From contig VXNK01000121.1 of NCBI GenBank assembly GCA_009840595.1, positions 32,124 to 95,419 on the forward strand: 63,296 nt of DNA, in the 5' to 3' direction. The stretch comes from Rhodospirillaceae bacterium (GTDB taxonomy: Bacteria > Pseudomonadota > Alphaproteobacteria > Bin65). Below the pieces are notes generated by a model. That model searched no databases. It worked only from the letters and a program-made list of their open reading frames with translations, and was not told the origin of the DNA. Shown here piece after piece: positions 1-7,154 of this stretch. The position numbers were made by a program, and so were the translations under genes. Numbering within the stretch: position 1 is the first letter of the stretch; each line of letters opens with the position of its first letter.

Positions 1-55
1 GGCGTCTTCTCCGACGGCGTCTTCTCCGACGGCGTCTTCTCCGACGGCGTCTTCT
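1..55 (-). repeat. 15-bp tandem repeat inside rne (3.7 copies visible)
   Basis: The unit GGCGTCTTCTCCGAC is repeated three times exactly at 1-45, followed by a 10-base partial copy; the array probably continues beyond the left edge. The unit is a multiple of three, so copy-number change only adds or removes VGEDA pentapeptides in the acidic insert of RNase E and keeps the frame. Confidence 0.95.
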
Positions 56-447
56 GTCGATGCGTCGTCCAGCGTTTCGATCGGTTCCGGTTCGGAATCG
101 CCGGCGTCTTCCGCCTCGGCATCGGCGGGCGTATCGATCTCCTCTTCTTCCGCCTCGGCCGCCGCCGCCTCCTGCCGGAGGATTTTCTCGCGATCCTCGA
201 TCGGGATGCGATAGTAGTCCGGATGGATTTCGTTGAAGGCGAGGAAACCGTGCCTGTTTCCGCCATAGTCGACGAATGCCGCCTGGAGCGACGGCTCCAC
301 CCTTGTCACCTTGGCGAGATAAATATTGCCTTTCAGCTGGGATTTCCGGCTGCTTTCGTAGTCGAAATCTTCCAGCCGGTTGCCGCTGACGACGACCACC
401 CGGGTTTCCTCGGGGTGAGTCGCGTCAATCAACATGCGTGTCGTCAT
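1..447 (-). CDS. rne: Ribonuclease E/G, N-terminal part (runs off left edge)
   Basis: This is the start of the gene for the single-strand endoribonuclease that cuts mRNA and rRNA precursors and scaffolds the degradosome. Only the first 149 codons are in the window. The N-terminus MTTRMLIDATHPEET is the conserved opening of alphaproteobacterial RNase E, and the S1 RNA-binding domain begins near residue 39 with KGNIYLAKVTRVEP. From about residue 93 the protein becomes a low-complexity stretch of Ala, Glu and Asp, ending at the window edge in a tandem VGEDA repeat. Acidic insertions inside the S1 domain are familiar in this group, so I read it as in-frame and functional. The ATG is supported by a GGAGA ribosome-binding site just upstream. 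The catalytic DNase I-like domain is outside the window. Confidence 0.93.
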   Translation of the reverse strand, partial: MTTRMLIDATHPEETRVVVVSGNRLEDFDYESSRKSQLKGNIYLAKVTRVEPSLQAAFVDYGGNRHGFLAFNEIHPDYYRIPIEDREKILRQEAAAAEAEEEEIDTPADAEAEDAGDSEPEPIETLDDASTEDAVGEDAVGEDAVGEDA

Positions 448-986
448 AGATGTCTCCGTACGGCTGCGCTCCGGATGGAGGTCAGCCGGAAGTTTGAAAT
501 CGCCGTACGGAAACAGGGCGCAGAACGGGCGTTCTGCGGAACGGGTGCTACAAAGAGCCCGACAAAGGCACGGGCTTGATTTGTGGCGCCTGCGTCATCG
601 CCGAAGTCCGGTCGTTCCGAAGGCGCGGTGTGAATGCGCCCGATCGGTACGACTCTGGCGTCCTGCGGCGCCGGGGTTCCTGTCCGGCGGTTTCGCCAAT
701 GCATTTCGTTGCCCTGGCCCCGACGCGCACTTCCTGCGGCGCTTCGCATCCCTGTTGTCGGTTCCGATGCGAATGACGCCGCCGGGTCCGCGTAGCCGGA
801 AAATACACTCCCGTGGGAGCAGGCTGAATTCCAGCACGGGCCGCAACGCCGGGAAAATAGGCTCTAACCGGCGGCGCGACAATCGGGAATATGAACTTCA
901 ATAAAATTTGAATAATCTTGCCAGTACAAATTTGAAGATATCTCTACGGTTAAACCGCTGGCAAATCGACGGGAAATGACCAGACG
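448..986. promoter_or_regulatory. rne/amiC divergent intergenic region with probable long rne leader
   Basis: This 539-base gap has no credible gene. The part near rne (about 448-890) is GC-rich and contains two inverted repeats: GCAGAACG/CGTTCTGC at 520-537 and AGCCCG/CGGGCT at 556-561 and 571-576. In the rne transcript the second would form a 6-bp hairpin followed by CUUUGU. About 893-957 is strikingly AT-rich for this genome and is the likely site of the divergent promoters, although I cannot assign convincing -35/-10 pairs. A promoter there would give rne a leader of roughly 440 nt; long structured leaders are used for RNase E autoregulation in E. coli. The leader role is inference. Confidence 0.45.
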
Positions 987-1874
987 ATGCCGGGGCGAAT
1001 CGTAAAGGAAATAGGAGAAAGGCCGGCGCGGTTTCGACTTGCCGGTGTTTTGGCCGTTTCGATCGTCGCGGCGACGCCTTCGGCGGCGATAGCGCAGGAG
1101 GCCGGACGGCATCCGGGTTCGGCGGACCCGCCGCGCTGGACGGTGGTTCTCGATCCCGGGCATGGCGGGATCGACAAGGGCGCCGTCGGTCCCACGGGTC
1201 TCGAGGAAAAGACGCTGGTGCTGGCGATCGCCCGCACGGTCCGCCGGTTTCTGGAACGCGACCGGCGCTTCCGGGTAATCCTCACCCGGGACGGCGATCG
1301 CTATGTCCCGCTGCGCAGACGGTACGAATTGGCCCGCAAGCGCCGGGCGGGTCTGTTCGTCTCGATTCATGCCGATGCCAATCCCTTCGCCAGGTATCGC
1401 GGCCTTTCGGTCCATACGCTTTCGGCGCGTGCATCCGACCGGCTGGCCGCGCGGCTGGCAGAGCGGGAAAACCGGTCGGATGTTGCAGCCGGGATTGACC
1501 TCGGCCGTGCCGGCAGGTCGGTTTCGTCGATACTCCTGGATCTGGTGAAGCGCGAAACTCGTGCCGGCTCCGCCAGGATTTCATCGCTGATCGTCCGGTC
1601 GGCGCGCAACCGGGTCCGGCTGTTGCGCAAGCCGCAACGTTCGGCGAATTTTGCGGTATTGCGGGCGCCGGATGTGCCGTCGGTGCTCGTTGAGCTGGGG
1701 TTCCTCACCAATCCTCACGATGAGCAGTTGCTGCGCTCTCCGGACTACCGGAAACGGGTTGCGGCCATTCTGGCGCGGGCGATCGCGCGGTTTTTCAGGG
1801 AAGCCGGAGCGGCGGCCGGTGCCGGCTACGGCGCGGGCTATCGTGCCGCAGGCGCGACGGAATCCCGCCGATAA
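987..1874 (+). CDS. amiC: N-acetylmuramoyl-L-alanine amidase (Amidase_3), periplasmic
   Basis: This is a zinc-dependent cell-wall amidase that cleaves the lactyl-peptide bond of peptidoglycan, normally during daughter-cell separation. The 295-residue protein has a signal peptide (hydrophobic stretch about residues 18-36, ending ATPSAAIA) and then a single Amidase_3 domain. The zinc and catalytic residues are visible: His59 in LDPGHGG, Glu73/74 in LEEKT, His128 in SIHADA, and Glu236 in VELGFLTN. It lacks the N-terminal AMIN targeting domain seen in E. coli AmiC, so the symbol indicates family only. It stands alone, divergent from rne and upstream of the PBP1A gene, an arrangement common in alphaproteobacteria. 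Confidence 0.88.
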   Translation: MPGRIVKEIGERPARFRLAGVLAVSIVAATPSAAIAQEAGRHPGSADPPRWTVVLDPGHGGIDKGAVGPTGLEEKTLVLAIARTVRRFLERDRRFRVILTRDGDRYVPLRRRYELARKRRAGLFVSIHADANPFARYRGLSVHTLSARASDRLAARLAERENRSDVAAGIDLGRAGRSVSSILLDLVKRETRAGSARISSLIVRSARNRVRLLRKPQRSANFAVLRAPDVPSVLVELGFLTNPHDEQLLRSPDYRKRVAAILARAIARFFREAGAAAGAGYGAGYRAAGATESRR

Positions 1875-2051
1875 GTGGCATTGCGCCCGAGTGGCACTGC
1901 GCCTTAGTTCCACCATATAACAATGTGAGGGTAGTTGTTCCGGCGCCGGCCGGCATCCGGGTTGAAGCGGCGTTGCGTGTCCGACACAGGCGCGTTTCTT
2001 TCGGTCGGCCGCACCGGACGGGGCTCGCGGGACGGGTAGAGCGAAATTTCG

Positions 2052-4622
2052 ATGAGCGATATCAAAGTCTCGCCTGAAGACCGGATAGCAGCCGAGGAGC
2101 CGCCCCTGCGGACCGGCCGGATGCGGCTGTTCAGAATGGCGCATCGCAGGTCCGGCAAGCGGCGGCGCACCCTCGGCAGCTGGATCGTCGGTTTGCTAAA
2201 CCTCGCTTTCGTTGCCGCCGTCCTGGGCTTTGCCATCGTATTGTTCGGCTTCTGGTACTATGGCCGCGATCTCCCCGGAATCGCCAAGCTTGCGGACTAC
2301 GAACCGCCGATCGTCAGCCGCGTCTATGCCGGCGACGGCCGCCTGATCGGCGAGTTTGCGACCGAGAAACGCATCTTCGTGCCTTACAGGTTGATCCCCA
2401 AAACGGTCGTCCACGCGTTCGTGTCGGCCGAGGACCAGCGTTTCTTCAACCATCGCGGCGTCGATCTGATCGGCACTATCCGCGCCGGCCTCACCACCGC
2501 GGGTTCTTATCTCACCGGCGGGCGGCGCGTGGTCGGCGGCTCGACGATCACCCAGCAGGTCGCAAAGAACTTCTTCTTTACCAGCGAGAAGACGCTGAAG
2601 CGCAAGATCCGCGAGATCGTCCTGGCCATGCGCATCGAATCCGCGCTTTCCAAGGAGCAGATTCTGGAACTGTATCTGAATGAAATTTTCCTGGGCAATC
2701 GCGCTTACGGCGTGGCCGCCGCCGCCCAGACCTATTTCAACAAGCCGCTCCGGGACCTGTCGATCGCCGAGGCGGCCGTCCTGGCCGGTATGCCGCAGGC
2801 GCCCAGTCGTTACAATCCCTTCAAGAACCCGAAGGCCGCCCTCGCCCGGCGCACCTATGTCGTCCAGCGGATGAGCGCCGACGGCTTTATTTCGGCAGAC
2901 GAAGCCCGTCTCGCCCTGCGGGCGCCACTGGGCCTGGTCGGTCAGGAAACCCGAACCAGCGTCGGCGCGGAATATTTCGTCGAGGAGTTGCGCCGGGAGC
3001 TCATCGCCAAATACGGCGAAGAAAAAATGAAAAAGGGCGGCTATTCGGTCCGCTCCACGCTCGATCCGGCATTGCAGCAATATGCCGACGAGGCGTTGCG
3101 CAAGGGCCTGGTGGCCTATGATCGTCGCCACGGCTACCGCGGACCGGTCGCCCGGCTGGCGGAGGTTCACGGCGCGCGCTGGGCGGAGAACTGGCGCAAG
3201 AAACTGTCCCGGGTCGAAAGGCCCGCCGGCGCGGGGTCGTGGTCGTTGGCCGTCGTCCTGAAAACGGAAAAAAACCGCGCCGCGATCGGGTTTGCCGACG
3301 GCGCGCGCGGAACCATCCCCGTCGCGGAACTGGCCTGGGCCCGCAAGCAGGGCGTCCGGACGCGCGAGAGCGGCAAGAAAACGTATGCTGCGGTCGGGCC
3401 GCGTATCCGAAATGCCGGCAGTGTCCTGTGGCCGGGCGACGTCATACTGGTCGAACCGGTGCGGCGGACGCAGCGGGGCAAGGCCTATCCCGAGGGCACC
3501 TACACGCTGCGCCAGATTCCGATAGCGACCGGGGCGCTCGTCGCCATGGATCCCCACACCGGCCGTATTCTCGCCATGAGCGGCGGGTTCAGCTTCCGGA
3601 TCAGCCAGTTCAATACGGCAACCCAGGCGCGTCGGCAGCCCGGTTCCGCTTTCAAGCCGGTCGTCTTTCTGACGGCGCTCGAAAACGGCTTCACGCCGAC
3701 GACAAAGGTGTTGGACGCACCGGTCGTGGTCCGGCTGCCGGACGGAGAATTTTACAAGCCGCTCAACCACTCCGGCAAATTCTACGGCCCGACGACGCTG
3801 CGCCGGGGCCTGGAACTGTCGCGCAACGTGATGACGATCCGCCTCGCCCAGCGGGTCGGGCTGTCCCGGGTGTCGGAAATGGCGGGCCGGCTGGGCATCG
3901 CCAAGAACCTGCCGTCCGACATGTCGGTCGCTCTGGGCGCCTACGAGACGACTCCGCTCCGGATGGCCGTCGGCTATTCGATGATCGTGAACGGCGGCCG
4001 GAGGGTGACGCCGACGCTGGTCGACCGGATCCAGGACCGCCGCGGCCGGACCGTCTTCCGGCACGATCCTGTGGAGTGCGCGGCGTGCCGGGAGCCGGAA
4101 TGGCAGAACCAGGAAATGCCGCAAATACCCGACAAGCGGGAACAGGTCATCGGCCGGCAAAGCGCATTCCAGATTGTCTCGATCCTGCAGGGTGCGGTGC
4201 AGCGCGGCACCGGCCGCCGGGTTGCGGAAGTCGGCCGGCCGCTTGCCGGCAAGACCGGAACGACCAACGATATCGTCGACACCTGGTTCGTCGGTATGTC
4301 GCCCGGCCTGGTTGCCGCGACCTGGGTCGGTTTCGAAAAGTCGTTCTCGCTGGGCCAATTCGAAGAAGGCGCCCGAACCGCTGCGCCTGTCTTCCGGGAC
4401 TTCATGAAAAAGGCGCTTTCGGGGCCGGAGGAGGATTTCCGGCCGCCCAAGGGCCTTGTGGCGATCCGCATCGAACCGCCCGCCGGGAAGGACCGGAAGG
4501 GCGGGGGAGAACCCTATCTCGAATATTTCAAGATCGGCGTGGAGCCGGGTTCGGCGCCCGACGGCCTGACACCGGGCAGCGCAGGGGCAGGCATCGACAA
4601 GGCGGCGAGCGACGAGTATTGA
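2052..4622 (+). CDS. mrcA: Penicillin-binding protein 1A (bifunctional transglycosylase/transpeptidase)
   Basis: This class A penicillin-binding protein polymerises lipid II into glycan strands and cross-links their peptides at the inner membrane. The 856-residue protein has a cytoplasmic basic N-terminus and one membrane segment at about residues 45-70. A glycosyltransferase domain follows, with EDQRFFNHRGVD (catalytic Glu127), GGSTITQQVAKN and KEQILELYLNEIFLG. The transpeptidase domain has Ser532-x-x-Lys535 in RQPGSAFKP, SRN, and KTGTTND near residue 734. The insert between the two domains (about 360-500) is the OB-like region of PBP1A. The intergenic gap in front contains a TATAAC element at 1916-1921 but no clear -35. 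It follows amiC in the same direction, so two cell-wall genes are adjacent. Confidence 0.95.
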   Translation: MSDIKVSPEDRIAAEEPPLRTGRMRLFRMAHRRSGKRRRTLGSWIVGLLNLAFVAAVLGFAIVLFGFWYYGRDLPGIAKLADYEPPIVSRVYAGDGRLIGEFATEKRIFVPYRLIPKTVVHAFVSAEDQRFFNHRGVDLIGTIRAGLTTAGSYLTGGRRVVGGSTITQQVAKNFFFTSEKTLKRKIREIVLAMRIESALSKEQILELYLNEIFLGNRAYGVAAAAQTYFNKPLRDLSIAEAAVLAGMPQAPSRYNPFKNPKAALARRTYVVQRMSADGFISADEARLALRAPLGLVGQETRTSVGAEYFVEELRRELIAKYGEEKMKKGGYSVRSTLDPALQQYADEALRKGLVAYDRRHGYRGPVARLAEVHGARWAENWRKKLSRVERPAGAGSWSLAVVLKTEKNRAAIGFADGARGTIPVAELAWARKQGVRTRESGKKTYAAVGPRIRNAGSVLWPGDVILVEPVRRTQRGKAYPEGTYTLRQIPIATGALVAMDPHTGRILAMSGGFSFRISQFNTATQARRQPGSAFKPVVFLTALENGFTPTTKVLDAPVVVRLPDGEFYKPLNHSGKFYGPTTLRRGLELSRNVMTIRLAQRVGLSRVSEMAGRLGIAKNLPSDMSVALGAYETTPLRMAVGYSMIVNGGRRVTPTLVDRIQDRRGRTVFRHDPVECAACREPEWQNQEMPQIPDKREQVIGRQSAFQIVSILQGAVQRGTGRRVAEVGRPLAGKTGTTNDIVDTWFVGMSPGLVAATWVGFEKSFSLGQFEEGARTAAPVFRDFMKKALSGPEEDFRPPKGLVAIRIEPPAGKDRKGGGEPYLEYFKIGVEPGSAPDGLTPGSAGAGIDKAASDEY

Positions 4623-4739
4623 CGCCGCCCGCCGGCCCGGCTTCCGTTCGGGACGGCGGACATGATAGACGGATGCGCCGGTTGCCGGGCCTGCGAATCG
4701 CGGCGGCAATTCCGGCGCCACTCTCGAGCGAAGGTTGAC

Positions 4740-5853
4740 ATGAAAGCGGAAACCCAGGCGGTTGCCGACGAAATCAAGCAGTCGATCGCGCTGCTGAGGA
4801 GGCATCTTTGACCCGGAGGCCTTGGAACGGCGCCTTGGCGTTCTGAACGCCCAGGCCGAAGAACCGGACTTGTGGAACGACGCCGACCGCGCCCAGGCGG
4901 TCATGCGGGAACGCACCGCGACCGAAAAGCGCCTCGCCGGGTTCCGCGCGCTGGAACAGGAATTCGAGGATACGCTCGAACTGATCGCCCTCGCCGAAGA
5001 GGAAGAGGACGCCGAGACCCTGGACGACGCCGAGAAGGCGCTCGCCGCGTTGCAGGCCGTGGCGGCCAAGCGGCAGCTCGAGAGCCTGCTGTCGGGCGAA
5101 GCGGACGGCAACGACTGCTTCCTCGAAATCCATGCCGGCGCCGGCGGCACCGAGAGCCAGGACTGGGCGGAGATGCTGGTCCGCATGTACACCCGCTGGG
5201 CCGACGCCCACGGCTACGGGATCGAATGGCTGGAGGAGAGCCTCGGCGAAGAGGCCGGCATCAAATCCACGACCCTGCGCATCAACGGCGACAACGCCTA
5301 TGGCTGGCTCAAGACGGAAAGCGGCGTGCATCGCCTAGTGCGCATCTCGCCCTATGACGCGAGTTCCCGCCGCCACACCAGCTTTGCCTCGGCCTGGGTC
5401 TATCCGGTGGTCGACGACGATATCGATATCGAGATCGACGAATCGCAGGTGCGGGTCGACACCTACCGGGCGTCCGGCGCCGGCGGCCAGCATGTCAACA
5501 AGACCGACAGCGCCGTCCGCCTGACCCATGCGCCGACGGGGATCGTGGTGCAGTGCCAGAACGACCGCTCCCAGCACCGCAACCGGGCGGAGGCCTGGAA
5601 GCTGCTTCGCGCCCGCCTGTACGAACTGGAACTTCAGAAACGCGAGGCGGAAGTGCAGGAAGCGCACGAGGCCAAGAGCGAGATCGGCTGGGGCCACCAG
5701 ATCCGCTCCTATGTGCTGCACCCCTACCAGATGGTGAAGGACCTGCGCACCGACGTCGAGAAGGGCAACGCCCAGGGCGTGCTCGACGGCGACATAGACG
5801 GCTTCCTCGAAGCGGCGCTCGCCGCAAAGATCGGCGCGAAACGCGAACCGTAG
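4740..5853 (+). CDS. prfB: Peptide chain release factor 2, with programmed +1 frameshift
   Basis: RF2 reads UGA and UAA stop codons and triggers release of the finished protein. The gene starts at ATG 4740, reads 23 codons to CTT (4806-4808), meets an in-frame TGA (4809-4811), and continues in the +1 frame from GAC 4810 to the stop at 5853, giving 370 residues. The joined protein has the GGQ release motif in [12 protein letters not shown] and the codon-recognition tripeptide as SPY, where E. coli has SPF. Starting only at 4822 would lose the first part of the N-terminal domain. A ribosome-binding site (AAGG) precedes 4740. It lies downstream of mrcA, as in related genomes. Confidence 0.95.
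4797..4812 (+). promoter_or_regulatory. RF2 autoregulatory frameshift site
   Basis: The sequence AGGAGGCATCTTTGAC contains an internal Shine-Dalgarno (AGGAGG) three bases before the slippery CTT and the in-frame TGA followed by C. This is the classical prfB recoding signal: when RF2 is scarce the ribosome slips forward on CUU-U instead of terminating. The element is seen directly; its use is well established for this family. Confidence 0.95.
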
Positions 5854-5970
5854 CGGAGCAGGGGCCCGGCTTGGGCGGAACGGCCGGGAGGACCGGGCGT
5901 CACCATGTCCTCCCCGCTGCGCGCGCCGCCGCGCTACCTATCGTCCGAGGGACCGACCGGAGGAACAGGC

Positions 5971-6672
5971 ATGACCGAGACCAGAGAATCCGCGCTCATC
6001 GTCGGCACGGGCCCGGGCCTCAGCGCATCGCTGGCGCGGCTGTGCGCCGCCCAGGGCATGGCGGTGACGGTGGCGGCGCGCGATACCGGCAAGCTGGCCG
6101 GGCTGATCGCCGAGACCGGCGCGACGGCGCGCGTATGCGACGCCATCGACGGCGCTTCCGTGGACGCGCTGTTCGACGCGGCGGTCGCCGACCACGGCGT
6201 GCCCGACCTAGTTGTCTACAATCCGAGCTACCGCGAGCGCGGACCGCTTTCCGGCCTCGACCGGGAGGAGGTGCGCAAGGCGCTGCTCATCTCCTGCTAT
6301 GGCGGCTTCCTGGTCGGCCAGAAGGCGGCGCAGCTGATGCTGCCGCGCGGCAGCGGCTCGATCCAGTTCACCGGCGCCTCGGCGAGCGTGAAGGGCTATC
6401 CGCAGTCCGCGTCCTTCGCGATGGGCAAGTTCGGCCTGCGCGGCCTGGCCCAGAGCATGGCGCGGGAGCTTCAGCCCAAGGGCCTTCACGTCGCCCATTT
6501 CGTCATCGACGGCGGCATCAGCGCCGGGCCGGACGACCCGCGCAACGACCGGGGCGACGACGGTCTGCTGCTGCCGGATTCCATCGCTGAAACCTACCTC
6601 CACGTCCACCGCCAGCACCGCAGCGCCTGGACCTGGGAGGTCGAGTTGCGGCCGTGGGTCGAGAAATTCTGA
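5971..6672 (+). CDS. SDR-family oxidoreductase with Phe in place of the catalytic Tyr
   Basis: A 233-residue Rossmann-fold protein of the short-chain dehydrogenase/reductase family. The dinucleotide-binding loop is GTGPGLSASLA near residue 12. The central SDR helix reads SASFAMGKFGLRGL, so the lysine (Lys153) is present but the usual YxxxK tyrosine is Phe149. Without that tyrosine the standard proton-transfer mechanism is not expected; the protein may act differently or merely bind a nucleotide. I recall uncharacterised SDR relatives with the same FxxxK form, so this is probably a subfamily trait rather than damage. The ATG at 5971 is preceded by a good ribosome-binding site (CGGAGGAAC); an upstream in-frame start at 5905 is less likely. 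Substrate unknown. Confidence 0.8.
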   Translation: MTETRESALIVGTGPGLSASLARLCAAQGMAVTVAARDTGKLAGLIAETGATARVCDAIDGASVDALFDAAVADHGVPDLVVYNPSYRERGPLSGLDREEVRKALLISCYGGFLVGQKAAQLMLPRGSGSIQFTGASASVKGYPQSASFAMGKFGLRGLAQSMARELQPKGLHVAHFVIDGGISAGPDDPRNDRGDDGLLLPDSIAETYLHVHRQHRSAWTWEVELRPWVEKF

Positions 6673-6676
6673 CCGC

Positions 6677-7150
6677 TCAGGCGCCGGCGGCTTCGCGCGC
6701 GGCCTCGAGCACCGCTTCGGCGTGGCCGGGGACCTTCACCCTGCGCCAGATCCTCTTCACCCGGCCGTCGGCGCCGATCAGGAAGGTCGCGCGCTCGATG
6801 CCCATATATTCGCGCCCGTAGAGCTTCTTCTTCACCCACACGCCGTAAGCCGCGCACACGCTCCCGTCGGTATCGGAGGCGAGGGTAAAGGGCAGATCGT
6901 ATTTCGCCTTGAACCGGTCGTGCTTCGCGGCGGAATCCTTCGACACGCCGACGATCCGGGCGTTGACGGCGGAAAAGTCCGGCATGGCGTCGCGAAAGGC
7001 GCAGGCCTCTTTCGTACAGCCGGGCGTATCGTCCTTCGGATAGAAATACAGCACGACCTGCCCGCCCTTCATCCCGGCGAGTGAAACCGCGCCGCCGCCA
7101 TCCGTCGGCATGGTGAAATCCGGGGCCCTGTCGCCTTCGGCAAGCGGCAT
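6677..7150 (-). CDS. bcp: Thioredoxin-dependent thiol peroxidase (BCP/PrxQ type peroxiredoxin)
   Basis: This peroxiredoxin reduces hydrogen peroxide and organic hydroperoxides with electrons from thioredoxin. The 157-residue protein has the thioredoxin-like fold signature FYPKDDTPGCTKEAC, with peroxidatic Cys45 and resolving Cys50 five residues later, the PrxQ spacing. The start at 7150 is chosen because AGGAG lies nine bases upstream. That ribosome-binding site overlaps the glnE stop codon (7155-7157), so the two genes are almost certainly co-transcribed and may be translationally coupled. Confidence 0.93.
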   Translation of the reverse strand: MPLAEGDRAPDFTMPTDGGGAVSLAGMKGGQVVLYFYPKDDTPGCTKEACAFRDAMPDFSAVNARIVGVSKDSAAKHDRFKAKYDLPFTLASDTDGSVCAAYGVWVKKKLYGREYMGIERATFLIGADGRVKRIWRRVKVPGHAEAVLEAAREAAGA

Positions 7151-7154
7151 GGCG

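Noticed and set aside
1..55. Tandem repeats as a CRISPR array
   Set aside because: The units are contiguous 15-mers without spacers and are in frame inside rne.
1875..1905. Imperfect direct repeat (GTGGCATTGCGCC / GTGGCACTGCGCC) before mrcA
   Set aside because: Only two short imperfect copies without further context; too weak to call a regulator site.
4809..4811. TGA early in prfB as a sequencing error or gene damage
   Set aside because: It lies in the exact, conserved RF2 recoding context with an internal Shine-Dalgarno.
2196..5192. Long open frame antisense to mrcA and prfB
   Set aside because: Its translation has no domain signal and mirrors the GC-rich codon structure of the well-supported sense genes. 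Similar long antisense frames opposite glnE (7110-9986) and the YhdP-like gene (11191-13308) were rejected for the same reason.
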